Shown piece after piece: positions 34,053-43,177 of a stretch of 64,000 nucleotides of DNA. The number at the start of each line of letters is the position of its first letter. The stretch's first letter is position 1. The notes beneath the pieces are model-generated. The model saw nothing but the letters and a program-made list of their open reading frames with translations, searched no databases and was not told the origin of the DNA. The translations under genes and the position numbers were made by a program. This DNA comes from Candidatus Rifleibacteriota bacterium (GTDB lineage: Bacteria > Riflebacteria > Ozemobacteria > Ozemobacterales > Ozemobacteraceae): the NCBI GenBank assembly GCA_029565415.1, contig JAKQOH010000097.1:1-64000 (forward strand), read 5' to 3'.

Positions 34053-35906
34053 TTATTTTCCGCCCCCCTCCGGGGGTTTCGGGGCATCGGGTGCCCCGAC
34101 GGGCGGGAACGGCTGGGACGAGGGAGTGCCACCGCCGTTGGCAGGGCCGGCGGCCGGCGCGGCACTCTTCATGCCGGGCGGCTCGTTCCCTTCGGGGATG
34201 ATCGGGGGGAACGGCTGGGACGAAGGCGTGTTCCCGAAGGCCATCATCGGCGGGTAGGGCTGGCTCTCGAGCGGCACGCCCTGGACGAACCCGTGCGGCA
34301 ACTCCTCGATCTCGGTTTCATCCTGTTTGAGGATCATGTCGCCGGTGTCGCCGACCTTCTCGAAATACTGGAACAGCTTCTTCTCGAACGCCTTCAGGAA
34401 GGCCTCGACGCACATCGGGTCGAACTGCTTGCCCGAGAACTTCTTCAGCTCGGCCACGGCCGTGTTGAAACTCAGTCCCTTGCGGTATGGGCGGTTCGTG
34501 GTCATGGCGTCGAACGCGTCGGCCACGCAGATGATGCGCGCGATCAGCGGGATATCCTCGCCCTTGAGGTGATCGGGATAGCCGCGGCCGTCAAAATACT
34601 CGTGGTGATGCTTCACGCCCGGCACCTTGTCGGCCAGGAAGTCAACGGGCCGCAGGATCTTGGCGCCGATCTCGGGATGCTTCTTGATGATCGCATACTC
34701 CTCGTCGGTCAGCCGGGCAGGCTTGCGGATGATGCTGTCATTGATGCCGATCTTGCCCACATCGTGCAGCAGGCCGGCATACCGCACCGAATCGATCTCC
34801 TTGCGCTCCATGTTGATCTCTTCGGCGATCGCGACGGAGTACTGGGTCACGCGGCGGGAATGGCCCTGCGTGTAGGGGTCTTTCGCATCGATCGCGGTCG
34901 CGAGAACCTCGATCGTGGCGAGATACACCTTCTGGATGTTCTCGTACAGGCGGGCGTTGTCGATGGCCGAAACGGCCTGGTTACCGAGCGCCTCGAGAAT
35001 TTCGACGTCGTGATCGTTGAACGGGATGTCGCCGGTGCGGTTGAGAACCTGCAGAACGCCGATCACTTCATCTTTCAGCTTCATCGGCACGCAGATCATC
35101 GACCGGGTGACGAAGCCGGACTTTTTGTCGGCGCCCTTGAAGAATCGCGGGTCTTTCGCCGTGTCGGGCACGATGACGGGCTTGTTCTCCTTCGCGCACC
35201 AGCCGGCGAGGCCGGTACCCATCGGAAGGCGGATCTCTTGCAGCTTCGAACCGACGTTCGGATCGCCCTGCACGATGTGGAAATACAGTTCGTTGGTCTG
35301 CCGGTCGACCAGGTAGACGGTCGAGGTCTCGCACCGCATGACCTTCGTGGCCATGTGCATGATCTTGCGCAGCAGGTCGTTCAGGTCGAGGGTCGAGCTG
35401 ATCGCCTTGCCGACTTCGAGCAGCGTCGCCAGCTCGGCCATCTGCAGCCGGACCAGCTCGACTTCCATGAAGCGGCCGATCGCGTCGGCAGCGATTTCCC
35501 GGAACTCGTCGATGCCCGAAACCGTGACCCCCGTGGTGGAACCGGCGGGCAGGATCAGGGCCCCAAACGGCAGCAGCGCGTCGCCGATCGGGATGAAATA
35601 CCGGCGGGCGCCTTCCAGCGTCGAGACGATCTCGCTCGAGACGGGCAGATTGCCGAGCCGCGAAGCCGTGAATGTCTTGCAGTGGGTACCGAGGGAAGCC
35701 GTGTCGAAGCCTTCCGCGAAGCGCACGCGCGTCTGCTTGGCCCCGGCATCGTAGAAAAGCACGGCAAAGCCCGGCTGGCCGGACAGCTCGTGAGCCGCCC
35801 GGCTGAGGATGGTCAGCAGCGTATCGGAATCCTTGGCGCTCGCCAGAATATCGCGCTGGGTCTTGTACAGAACCTTCAGCGTGTCGCCGCTCAGAACATC
35901 AGCCAC
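34053..35906 (-). CDS. GAF and HD-GYP domain protein (c-di-GMP phosphodiesterase candidate)
   Basis: A 617-residue cytoplasmic protein. An N-terminal GAF-like region (about 15-150) is followed by a clear GAF domain (165-325; GKAISSTLDLNDLLRKIM, MGTGLAGWCAKENKPVIVPD) and an HD-GYP domain (about 335-520) with GHSRRVTQYS, LLHDVGKIGI and HHEYFDGRGYP, all catalytic motifs intact. HD-GYP proteins degrade c-di-GMP or related dinucleotides. The last 75 residues are Pro-rich with repeated SSQPFPP-type motifs. The start overlaps the adenylate cyclase stop by eight bases. Confidence 0.9.
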   Translation of the reverse strand: MADVLSGDTLKVLYKTQRDILASAKDSDTLLTILSRAAHELSGQPGFAVLFYDAGAKQTRVRFAEGFDTASLGTHCKTFTASRLGNLPVSSEIVSTLEGARRYFIPIGDALLPFGALILPAGSTTGVTVSGIDEFREIAADAIGRFMEVELVRLQMAELATLLEVGKAISSTLDLNDLLRKIMHMATKVMRCETSTVYLVDRQTNELYFHIVQGDPNVGSKLQEIRLPMGTGLAGWCAKENKPVIVPDTAKDPRFFKGADKKSGFVTRSMICVPMKLKDEVIGVLQVLNRTGDIPFNDHDVEILEALGNQAVSAIDNARLYENIQKVYLATIEVLATAIDAKDPYTQGHSRRVTQYSVAIAEEINMERKEIDSVRYAGLLHDVGKIGINDSIIRKPARLTDEEYAIIKKHPEIGAKILRPVDFLADKVPGVKHHHEYFDGRGYPDHLKGEDIPLIARIICVADAFDAMTTNRPYRKGLSFNTAVAELKKFSGKQFDPMCVEAFLKAFEKKLFQYFEKVGDTGDMILKQDETEIEELPHGFVQGVPLESQPYPPMMAFGNTPSSQPFPPIIPEGNEPPGMKSAAPAAGPANGGGTPSSQPFPPVGAPDAPKPPEGGGK

Positions 35907-37896
35907 CCGATTCGTTCTCCTTGAGGCCTGTCACCCGCCATGCATGCACGGGTTCGGTCTTGCCCTTCACAACAAGAGGTTCAAGGGGCTGAACCTCCAC
36001 CATGCCAGTAACCAGTTCATATGTCTTCGGACCGATCACGATCTCCTGACTGCCGGCCTTTCCCTGAAGCCGGCTGGCAAGATTCACCGTGTCGCCGATG
36101 ACGGTATATTCCATTCGCTCAGTCGAACCGACGTTGCCGAGAATGGCCGCTCCTGAATTGATACCGCAACTCACGGTGAAAGGGAAGATCCCTGATGGGA
36201 GATTTGCATTAATCTTCGAAATTTCCTGACGGATTTCGAGGGCGATGCGCACCATGGAAAGCGCGTGATCCTTGTCGGGAAGCGGCACTCCGGTGGTTAT
36301 CATCATCGCGTCCCCGATGAACTTGTCGAGACAGCCCCGATGTCGGTGGATGATCGGCACCAGCCGCGAGAAGTAATAATTGAGCTGAACGAGCACCCGC
36401 TCGGGGGAGTGCTGCTCGGAAAAACTGGTGAAGCCGCACACATCGATGAAGCAGACCGAGATCTCCTGCCGGGTGGGCTCGAGGGCGCTTTGCGGCGTTT
36501 CGATCAGCACGTCGACGACCTCGGGGGAAACCTGCTTGCCGAACGCCTCGCGGATCAGCGCTTTCTCGCGTCCCTCGAACAGGTAATCGAGCCAGGCCAG
36601 CACCGCAAGCGCCACGGGGAATCCCGCGACGACGACGCCCGTGCGCAGCCGCCAGCCCTGCAGAAACACCAGAAACGCCCCGCCTTCGACGGCGCACAGG
36701 CCCACGAGAGCGAGCAGGGCGCCCAGCCACGGCCGGGAGAGGGTCTGCGCGAACAGCATCCAGACACACAGCAGGCCCAGCAGCAGTGCGGGCAGCCAGG
36801 CCCGGCCTCCCTGATCGAGGCGGCCCATGAAGCCCCGCGGCCGGGTCATCGCATCGAGCATCGCCGCATGCAGCATGATGCCCGCCACGACCGGCCGGCC
36901 GGGAATGGAGATGGTGTCGCCCAGAAAATCGTCGCTGACGCCGATCAGAACCATCGAGCCTTTCAGCATCGCCTTCTGTTCGCCGGTCAGGTTCAGACGG
37001 CCGGAATACAGATCGTACAAATCCCGGAACGCGTAGACGGCCTCCGGATCGGCCTCCCAGCGCGGGGAAGCGGCGGCCGGAGCGTTCCAGACGCTCGCCG
37101 ATGCCGGCAGCAGCTCCTGCGGAAACCGCGTTCCGTCCTCCATGCACAGCTCCTCGCCGTCGAGAACCGGGGATTCGCGCATGCCGCGGGCGGCCATCCA
37201 GACGGCCAGCGCCAGGGAAGGCACCAGGCGGCCCTCATGCGGATAGGCAATCGGGGTTTTGCGGATCACGTCGCCCCGGTTGATGCCGCGCTCGTAGGTG
37301 ATGAGCCCGAGCCCTCGCGCGGCTTCCGTGAGCACGGGAACGGACGTGTGGAGAACCGTCTTTTCCCGTTGCAGGAAGGCATACCCTTCGTCTTCATCGT
37401 CATCTCCGGAGCCATCGGCGGCGACCGCCTGGCGCTTTTCGAGAGAGGCGGCCAGGATCACCGGCATGCTTGCCGATCGCATTGCGTCGGCGAGCTCGCG
37501 CTCGTCTTCGAGGCTGCCGGGGCCGAACACCATGTCGATGCCGACGGCCGCCACCCCGAGCTCCTGGAGCATCTTCAGACACCGGGCGTACACACGGCGC
37601 GGCAGGGGCCATGTCAGCCCCTCGGATTCGAAGAAGGTTCTGACCGTTTCGGGACCGATCGAGACGACCAGGACGCGGGAAGGGGCATCGGGAGCGAGCA
37701 GAGCGGTTTTCCAGCCTTCTCTGCGGGCGGGGTCTCGGGTCGTTTCGAGCCGGTGCCGGAGACTCCAGAACAGGTCTTCGATCCCGTTGTCGAACAGTTC
37801 GAAGGCGCCGTTCGAAGCGGCTGCCGCGAAGATCGCCCAGACGAGAAGTGCCGCTGCGGCCTTTCCCCAGATTGCGTACCGCCGTGCGCCGCCCAT
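35899..37896 (-). CDS. CHASE2 adenylate cyclase (class III)
   Basis: A 665-residue protein: an N-terminal helix (about 10-28), a periplasmic CHASE2 sensor (35-355), about three membrane helices (365-460) and a class III cyclase domain (478-655). Metal-binding Asp 485 (FIDVCGFT) and Asp 529 (IGDAMM), adenine-selecting Lys 525 and Asp 602 (TVIGDTVN), and Asn 605/Arg 609 for transition-state binding are present, so cAMP production is expected. A 290-bp longer N-terminus is rejected because it overlaps the YmdB-like gene. Its ATG lies two bases after the upstream stop. Confidence 0.92.
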   Translation of the reverse strand: MGGARRYAIWGKAAAALLVWAIFAAAASNGAFELFDNGIEDLFWSLRHRLETTRDPARREGWKTALLAPDAPSRVLVVSIGPETVRTFFESEGLTWPLPRRVYARCLKMLQELGVAAVGIDMVFGPGSLEDERELADAMRSASMPVILAASLEKRQAVAADGSGDDDEDEGYAFLQREKTVLHTSVPVLTEAARGLGLITYERGINRGDVIRKTPIAYPHEGRLVPSLALAVWMAARGMRESPVLDGEELCMEDGTRFPQELLPASASVWNAPAAASPRWEADPEAVYAFRDLYDLYSGRLNLTGEQKAMLKGSMVLIGVSDDFLGDTISIPGRPVVAGIMLHAAMLDAMTRPRGFMGRLDQGGRAWLPALLLGLLCVWMLFAQTLSRPWLGALLALVGLCAVEGGAFLVFLQGWRLRTGVVVAGFPVALAVLAWLDYLFEGREKALIREAFGKQVSPEVVDVLIETPQSALEPTRQEISVCFIDVCGFTSFSEQHSPERVLVQLNYYFSRLVPIIHRHRGCLDKFIGDAMMITTGVPLPDKDHALSMVRIALEIRQEISKINANLPSGIFPFTVSCGINSGAAILGNVGSTERMEYTVIGDTVNLASRLQGKAGSQEIVIGPKTYELVTGMVEVQPLEPLVVKGKTEPVHAWRVTGLKENESGG

Positions 37897-37898
37897 GT

Positions 37899-38678
37899 TC
37901 AGCCTCCGAAGCGCAGCCGCTCGATCGAGACCGCACGGCCGGCATCGTCGAGACGCAGCCGGATGGCGTCGATCAGAAGCCTGTCGGGGGGGAGGGCGGG
38001 AGCGCCCTGGAGGTGCGCCTGCCGCTGCCACCAGACATCGGGAGCAATGCCGGAGACGGATGATTCCCCGGCGGCGATGCCGACGTCGAGGACCGAAGCC
38101 CGGCCGGTCCGGATCACGGGGTGGCCCGCGATACAGCCCAGACCGGTTCCGACGAGATGGACCGGGCGGCTCAGGGATTGAACGCGCCACGCCATCGCCT
38201 GCTTGAGCTCGAGATCGGGGCCGCTGAACAGGAGCACCAGAGGCGCATGGTCGGTCAGGCCGGCTTCGAACGCCGCAAGCGTTTCCCAGGGCGGGTCGAC
38301 GGGCAGACGGTCATCTCCGGTCTCGAGAACGACGAGCCGGCAGGCGCCGGTCGGGGTTTCGAGCAGCAGGTCCGCATCGCCGGGGGTTCCGGGCGGCAGG
38401 TTCAGCGGGCGGATCACCCGCCGGAGCGTGCCGAGAACCTCGCGGGTGGCGGGGCGGGCAAGGGATTTCGCGTCCAGAACGACAACGTCGATTCCACTGT
38501 CAAAGAGCCGTTCGAGGTGGGCCGCAGGCCGGCCGCCGGACCCCAGGAGACGCGAGGCGTTGCAGACCACGGTCTCCGGCGCGTCTTCGCCGTCGCGAAC
38601 GGACGCCAGAAGGGCGCGCAGATCCGGCGCGGGAATCTCCCGGCTCATCTCACCCAGGACGAGCAAAGACAGCGTCAT
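37899..38678 (-). CDS. Degenerate YmdB-like metallophosphoesterase homolog
   Basis: A 259-residue protein of the length of YmdB (2',3'-cyclic nucleotide phosphodiesterase). The fold landmarks are visible: VIRPLNLPPGTPG where YmdB has RPANYPPGTPG, LDVGIAAGESSVSG where YmdB has TDVGM-GP--S-IG, and the terminal AGRAVSIERL. The metal ligands are gone: NGEN is CNAS, HAEATSEK is SGPDLELK and GTHTHV is GTGLGC. It is probably catalytically dead and may bind a nucleotide or partner. The family call is by eye only. It leads directly into the adenylate cyclase gene. Confidence 0.6.
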   Translation of the reverse strand: MTLSLLVLGEMSREIPAPDLRALLASVRDGEDAPETVVCNASRLLGSGGRPAAHLERLFDSGIDVVVLDAKSLARPATREVLGTLRRVIRPLNLPPGTPGDADLLLETPTGACRLVVLETGDDRLPVDPPWETLAAFEAGLTDHAPLVLLFSGPDLELKQAMAWRVQSLSRPVHLVGTGLGCIAGHPVIRTGRASVLDVGIAAGESSVSGIAPDVWWQRQAHLQGAPALPPDRLLIDAIRLRLDDAGRAVSIERLRFGG

Positions 38679-38751
38679 TACCGGTAGTTTAGCATATCGC
38701 CCCCGCCGATCACAACTTGGATCCGGCCGGAAACCCCGTTGAGCGGCGGGG

Positions 38752-40269
38752 TTAGAAGTGGGACAGCCAGCTGAAGATGAGGGATTTCTCGGTGACGTTG
38801 TTCGCCGTGAACTCGCCGTGCCGCTCGCGCTTGCTCTGGAAACCGAGCTCGAGCCCCTGGGAGGTCGACAGCCGCTTCTCGACGCCAACGCGCCAGGTGT
38901 GCCGGACATACGAGGAATACAGGAGATCCTCGAACTCCTCGTAGCTCATGTCGATCCACTCGTCTTTCAGGTGCAGCAGCCAGGTCGGCGTGAACGGGTA
39001 ATCATACCCGAGAACCACCTGGTACTGGTTCGAATCGGCATAATACAGGCGCGGGGTGCCGTATTTCGTCAGCGTCGCCTGGAAATTGAGGCTCGCGGCG
39101 GTGCGCCCGCCCGAAAAGTAGTTTTCCCAGAGGAAGGTGTCGACGGTGTAGTCCTGATCGTCATGCACCGTGTGGGCATATCGTTCGTCGGTGAGCGTCA
39201 GGATATGCAGCAGCCGTTCGGAGGCCTGATGCCGCCCCGAAAGGGACACCCGGTTCGAGGTGTGGTTGTAGAGGTAGTAGGTGTCCGACTCGTCCTCGTG
39301 CTTGCGCGTGTAATACGTGTCCTCGAGCATCAGCTTCGTGCGGTCATCGACCTCGTAACTCGCCCGCAGGGTCGCGGACGGCTGGTAGAATCCGTTGTCG
39401 ATCGTCGTGCGCTTCTGGGTCTTCAGGTCGCCCACCAGGGTCAGATACAGGTCGCCGCGGGTGACGCGGGCCAGGAATTTCGCCTCGGGATCCGGCTCGC
39501 CGGGCCGGCGGGTCCAGTTCGTGTAATGATCGACCGCCTTCTTCGTGGCTATACCGGTTGGTATATTTTCAAAGGTGCTCCGGTCGCCGCGCGAGGTGTT
39601 GCCGACGGGGGTATACCGGATCCGCTCGGGCAGGAAGGTGGAGAGATCGAGCGAAACGATGCCTTCCTGGTAGTTCGAGGCCCGGTCGTTCTGGTATTCC
39701 CGCTCCTCGTAGGAGCCTTCCATCGCGATGCCGGTGTATTCGCCCGGCCGGTGGGTGTAGCGCAGTTTCGCGCGATTCGATGTATATTCCCAGATATTGT
39801 CGATGGGAATGCGGTAGACGTTGTTGTAATAATCGAGCTGCAATACATCGGCTTCGCCGACCGAGACCCCGTAGGTCAGATTGAACAGGTGGTCGACGGT
39901 CGTGTATTTGTATGAGTCGAGAGCATACGCGTCGTAGTCCTCGGGCCGGTAGTTCTGGTAATGCAACGTTTCCTTCACGTCGAGGAACTGGCGCTCCGAC
40001 AGATCGCCCTTCAGGGTGAAGCTCAGATCGTTCACCGAGCTGATGAACGTCTTGTCGTAGGCCTTCAGTTTCGTCACCGGGGTGTAATCCGGCTCGGCAT
40101 ACTCGACCTCGGCGTAATCCTTGCGCGTGCTGTCGACGCTCATCCGCGAATCGTAGGTCCATTCCGCGGAAAACTTCGCCGCCCGGGCGGGAATGGCGCC
40201 GCAGAACACGGCGAGAACGGCTCCCCATGCCGCCAGGCGGACCAGCGTGCGACGCAGATTGTTGGCCAT
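38752..40269 (-). CDS. Outer membrane beta-barrel protein
   Basis: A 505-residue protein with a signal peptide (cleavage near ARAA at residue 31) and a long series of alternating Tyr/Trp-rich strands (for example VLQLDYYNNVYRIP, KLMLEDTYYTRKHEDESDTYYLYN, YQVVLGYDYPFTPTWLLHLKDEWIDM), ending ...SLIFSWLSHF with the terminal Phe used for barrel assembly. The strand number suggests a barrel of 16 or more strands filling most of the protein. No plug domain or porin family is recognised. It is transcribed divergently from the sigma-54-type regulator, 181 bases away. Confidence 0.75.
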   Translation of the reverse strand: MANNLRRTLVRLAAWGAVLAVFCGAIPARAAKFSAEWTYDSRMSVDSTRKDYAEVEYAEPDYTPVTKLKAYDKTFISSVNDLSFTLKGDLSERQFLDVKETLHYQNYRPEDYDAYALDSYKYTTVDHLFNLTYGVSVGEADVLQLDYYNNVYRIPIDNIWEYTSNRAKLRYTHRPGEYTGIAMEGSYEEREYQNDRASNYQEGIVSLDLSTFLPERIRYTPVGNTSRGDRSTFENIPTGIATKKAVDHYTNWTRRPGEPDPEAKFLARVTRGDLYLTLVGDLKTQKRTTIDNGFYQPSATLRASYEVDDRTKLMLEDTYYTRKHEDESDTYYLYNHTSNRVSLSGRHQASERLLHILTLTDERYAHTVHDDQDYTVDTFLWENYFSGGRTAASLNFQATLTKYGTPRLYYADSNQYQVVLGYDYPFTPTWLLHLKDEWIDMSYEEFEDLLYSSYVRHTWRVGVEKRLSTSQGLELGFQSKRERHGEFTANNVTEKSLIFSWLSHF

Positions 40270-40406
40270 CGTGCGAGCTTCTCCGTCGGAAGAAAAAGAA
40301 TTCACCACTTCGTCTTTCGGCGTACAGAACCGAACACCGAAGTCCTTTCCCCGCGACGGATGAATTTTCGGATCCCGGTCGGGCATGTTTTTTTCGCGAC
40401 GCCGGC

Positions 40407-40436
40407 TTGCATCCGACGTTCCGGCGATTGTATGGT
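40407..40436 (+). promoter_or_regulatory. Candidate promoter of the sigma-54-type regulator
   Basis: TTGCAT (40407-40412), 18 bases, TATGGT (40431-40436), predicting a start near 40443 and only about eight bases of leader before the ATG at 40451. Confidence 0.4.
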
Positions 40437-40450
40437 GTCGGGTGCCTCAA

Positions 40451-42055
40451 ATGAAAACGCCCACCTCCCAGGTCCCGCTCCTGCCGATGCAGCCCGAACT
40501 CTTGCTGCTCCGGCGGGATTCCGGCTGGGTTGTGGGCCGCATCCCGGCCTGGCTCGCCGAGGATCTCGGCCGCCCGAAACCCTCGGAAACCGGCTTTGCA
40601 AGCGCCTCCTCCGACGACACCGACTGGCTGGAAACGGCGTTTCCCGGCGTGATCGAGCTCGCCGAGCAGGTCATGCAGACGGGAAATCCGGTTCGCGAGT
40701 TCCAGGCCCGCATCGTCGACCGGCACGACCAGCCTCATCAGATCCTCCTCGAGGCCAACCCCGAGACGCTGCCGAACGGCACGAAAGCCGTCGCGATCAG
40801 GCTCCAGGAACGGCCGGCACCGCCGGCGGAAGCGTCGGGCATCGATCTGCGCGAAGCCTCGTTCCACGGCCTCGTCGGGATCTCCGAGCCGATGCAGCGA
40901 GTGTTCAACAAGGTGCGGCTGTATGGGGCCTCGGATGCGCCGGTCCTGGTGATCGGCGAGACCGGCTCGGGCAAGGAGGGCATCGCCCGGGCGGTTCACC
41001 TCTCGAGCCGCCGCCACGAGAGCCCGTTCGTCACCCTCAACTGCAGCGCGATCACCGAGACCCTGTTCGAGAGTGAACTGTTCGGCCATGAAAAAGGCTC
41101 GTTCACCAGCGCCATCCGCTCCCACAAGGGTCGGTTCGAACGGGCCGACCGGGGGACGCTGTTCCTCGACGAGATCGGCGATCTGCCCCTCAGCTCCCAG
41201 GCGAAGCTGCTGCGCGTGCTCGAGGACCAGACGATCGAGCGCGTCGGCGGTGAAAAGCCCATCAAGGTCGACGTGCGACTCGTCGCCGCCACGAACGTCC
41301 AGCTCGAGGAGGCCGTCGCCGCGGGCCGGTTCCGGGCCGACCTGTATTATCGCATCAACGCGCTCCAGATCTACGTGCCGCCCCTGCGGGAGCGGGCCGA
41401 AGATCTCGAACTGCTGATCCGGCACTTCATCGCCATCCTCAACGAGAAATACGGCCGCCGGGTCGGCTGTCTGACCCGCGAAGCCATCCACCTGCTGAAA
41501 CAGTACCAGTGGCCCGGCAATGTCCGTGAACTGCGCAACCTGATGGAACGCCTGTTCGCCGAGACCCAGGGCGAGGTCATCGGCCTGCGCGCCCTGCGCG
41601 AATGGTATGACGAGCGGATGAACGCGGCCCGGTTCGCCCGGTATGATCCGCGCGTCACCATGCTGCCGTACCGCAGCGCCATCCCGCTCGGAACGCAGGT
41701 CGTCCCGCCCTCCGCCAGCACGCCGGCCGTCCAACGCCCCACAGAAACCCAGCAACAGCCACCCTTCGGCGTTCTCAGCGGGCCGCCCATCCCTCACGGA
41801 GCCGCCTTTCCCCAGACAACCGCCGCCGAACCTCCCGTTGAAGTGGTGGAAGTCCGTCGGATTCCGACATCCACGGGTTCTCCGTCCCGGCAAACCGGCA
41901 GCCGGATCGATCTCGATCCCGAGGCAATCCGCAGGGCGTTCGCCGAAACGGGCGGCAACATCACCCGCGCCGCGGCTATGCTCGGCGTCCACAAGGCGAC
42001 CCTCTACCGCCACCTCAAATCCCTGAACCTCTCCCGATCCGATCTCGAGCCCTGA
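40451..42055 (+). CDS. Sigma-54-type AAA+ transcriptional regulator with altered GAFTGA loop
   Basis: A 534-residue regulator. The N-terminus (15-125) is PAS-like. The AAA+ domain has Walker A GETGSGKE (169-176), Walker B GTLFLDE (235-241) and the usual downstream motifs (LLRVLEDQTIERVGG, LYYRINALQIYVPPLRER, WPGNVRELRN). The loop that contacts sigma-54 reads GSFTSA (216-221) in place of GAFTGA. A Pro-rich linker of about 80 residues precedes a Fis-type helix-turn-helix (GGNITRAAAMLGVHKATLYRHL). It is divergent from the barrel gene. A start at GTG 40442 is possible. Confidence 0.88.
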   Translation: MKTPTSQVPLLPMQPELLLLRRDSGWVVGRIPAWLAEDLGRPKPSETGFASASSDDTDWLETAFPGVIELAEQVMQTGNPVREFQARIVDRHDQPHQILLEANPETLPNGTKAVAIRLQERPAPPAEASGIDLREASFHGLVGISEPMQRVFNKVRLYGASDAPVLVIGETGSGKEGIARAVHLSSRRHESPFVTLNCSAITETLFESELFGHEKGSFTSAIRSHKGRFERADRGTLFLDEIGDLPLSSQAKLLRVLEDQTIERVGGEKPIKVDVRLVAATNVQLEEAVAAGRFRADLYYRINALQIYVPPLRERAEDLELLIRHFIAILNEKYGRRVGCLTREAIHLLKQYQWPGNVRELRNLMERLFAETQGEVIGLRALREWYDERMNAARFARYDPRVTMLPYRSAIPLGTQVVPPSASTPAVQRPTETQQQPPFGVLSGPPIPHGAAFPQTTAAEPPVEVVEVRRIPTSTGSPSRQTGSRIDLDPEAIRRAFAETGGNITRAAAMLGVHKATLYRHLKSLNLSRSDLEP

Positions 42056-42059
42056 CCCA

Positions 42060-42265
42060 CACCCCAGAGATACTCCGTTGAAAAAAGCATGAATTTCAAA
42101 CCAGAGAAAACGGGGAACACGCTCATCACAGAGAACACAAAGATCACAGAGGCTTCACGGAGAGTGATCAGATCCTCCGTGAATTCTCCGTGCCCTCTGT
42201 GTTCTCAGTGATGAAGCTGTTTCCTGGAGTGGTTCTTCCGGTTTTCCCGGGCGGATATTGGGAAG
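42060..42265. repeat. Interspersed repeat, full-length unit
   Basis: AGAGATACTCCGTTGAAAAA, GAATTTCAAACCAGAGAAAA, then arms starting TCATCACAGAGAACACAAAG (42123) and ending CAGTGATGAAGCTGTTTCC (to about 42227), with the flank TTCCGGTTTTCCCGGGCG shared with 7760-7925. It fills the gap after the regulator gene, and no gene is seen up to 42318. Confidence 0.85.
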
Positions 42266-42318
42266 GAACACATATCAGGCACAGAGCCAAACGAAGCCTC
42301 ACCTTATCTATTGCTATA

Positions 42319-43107
42319 TTATAGTGAATCCATAAGACGGGGCAGGGAGGCGAAGGCGTCGAGGATGTGGGAAGGCAGCCGTTCCAGGGCGGATTCGGCA
42401 CCGGCGAGGTATTTTCCCGTACGGACCAGGATCCCCGTCAGGCCCTGGCGCATCGGGGCCGCCACGTCGAACTCGGCATCGTCCCCGATGATGGCGAGGC
42501 GCGCGAGCCGGGTTCCGTGATCCGCGGCGATGCTTTCGAACAGCGTCGCCGAGGGCTTTCCGAACACCGTCGCGGTCTGGCCGCTGGCATACTCGAGAGC
42601 CGCCGTCAGCGGGCCGAGGTCGAGACAGAGGCCGTCCGAGCCCCGGTAATACCGGTTCCGCTGGAGCGTGTAGAGTTTTGCCCCCCGCATCAGCAGCCGG
42701 AAGGCGTCCTGCACCTGCCGGAACGTCGCATCGAGCGACTCGTCGCCGACGAGAACGGCGCTGCCGCCCTGTTCGTCGATCGTGAACCAGTCGGCTTCGC
42801 TGCGGTCGCGGGGCGGCAGGAATGCATAGCCGCTCGTATGACCCGCGGCCTGCATCACCTTGCGGGCGACCGCCCAGGGCGTATACACCTCCCCGAGCTC
42901 GCAGGGGAACCCGAGGTCGTTCATGAGCTGATGGATGGCCTTCTGAGACTGGGAGGTGGTGTTCGTGACGAACACCGTGCGCACCCGGCGGCGGACTTCT
43001 TTCAGGGCTTCACACGCTCCTGGAAACGCAGTCCAGGAGCCCGAAGCGTTTTTTCCCATCAGCGTCCCGTCGATATCGCACAGCAGCACATCCCAGGGAA
43101 CGGTCAT
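42319..43107 (-). CDS. HAD-superfamily hydrolase, NagD/HAD-IIA-like
   Basis: A 262-residue phosphatase-like protein. Motif I is LLCDIDGTL (8-16); motif II is TVFVTNTTS; a cap lies between motifs II and III; motif III/IV is VFGKPSATLFESIA...LAIIGDDAEFDVAAP. The layout with a C2-type cap and a final GILVRTGKY matches HAD-IIA enzymes such as NagD or PLP-phosphatase-like proteins. The substrate is unknown. GGAGGAG lies upstream of the ATG. The diguanylate cyclase gene ends 70 bases before it on the same strand. Confidence 0.85.
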   Translation of the reverse strand: MTVPWDVLLCDIDGTLMGKNASGSWTAFPGACEALKEVRRRVRTVFVTNTTSQSQKAIHQLMNDLGFPCELGEVYTPWAVARKVMQAAGHTSGYAFLPPRDRSEADWFTIDEQGGSAVLVGDESLDATFRQVQDAFRLLMRGAKLYTLQRNRYYRGSDGLCLDLGPLTAALEYASGQTATVFGKPSATLFESIAADHGTRLARLAIIGDDAEFDVAAPMRQGLTGILVRTGKYLAGAESALERLPSHILDAFASLPRLMDSL

Positions 43108-43177
43108 CCGACAGCTCCTCCCCCCCGGCGGCCGGGAGCGTTGTATTGTTGAAAATTTTCTTCGATCTCCGACGTTT

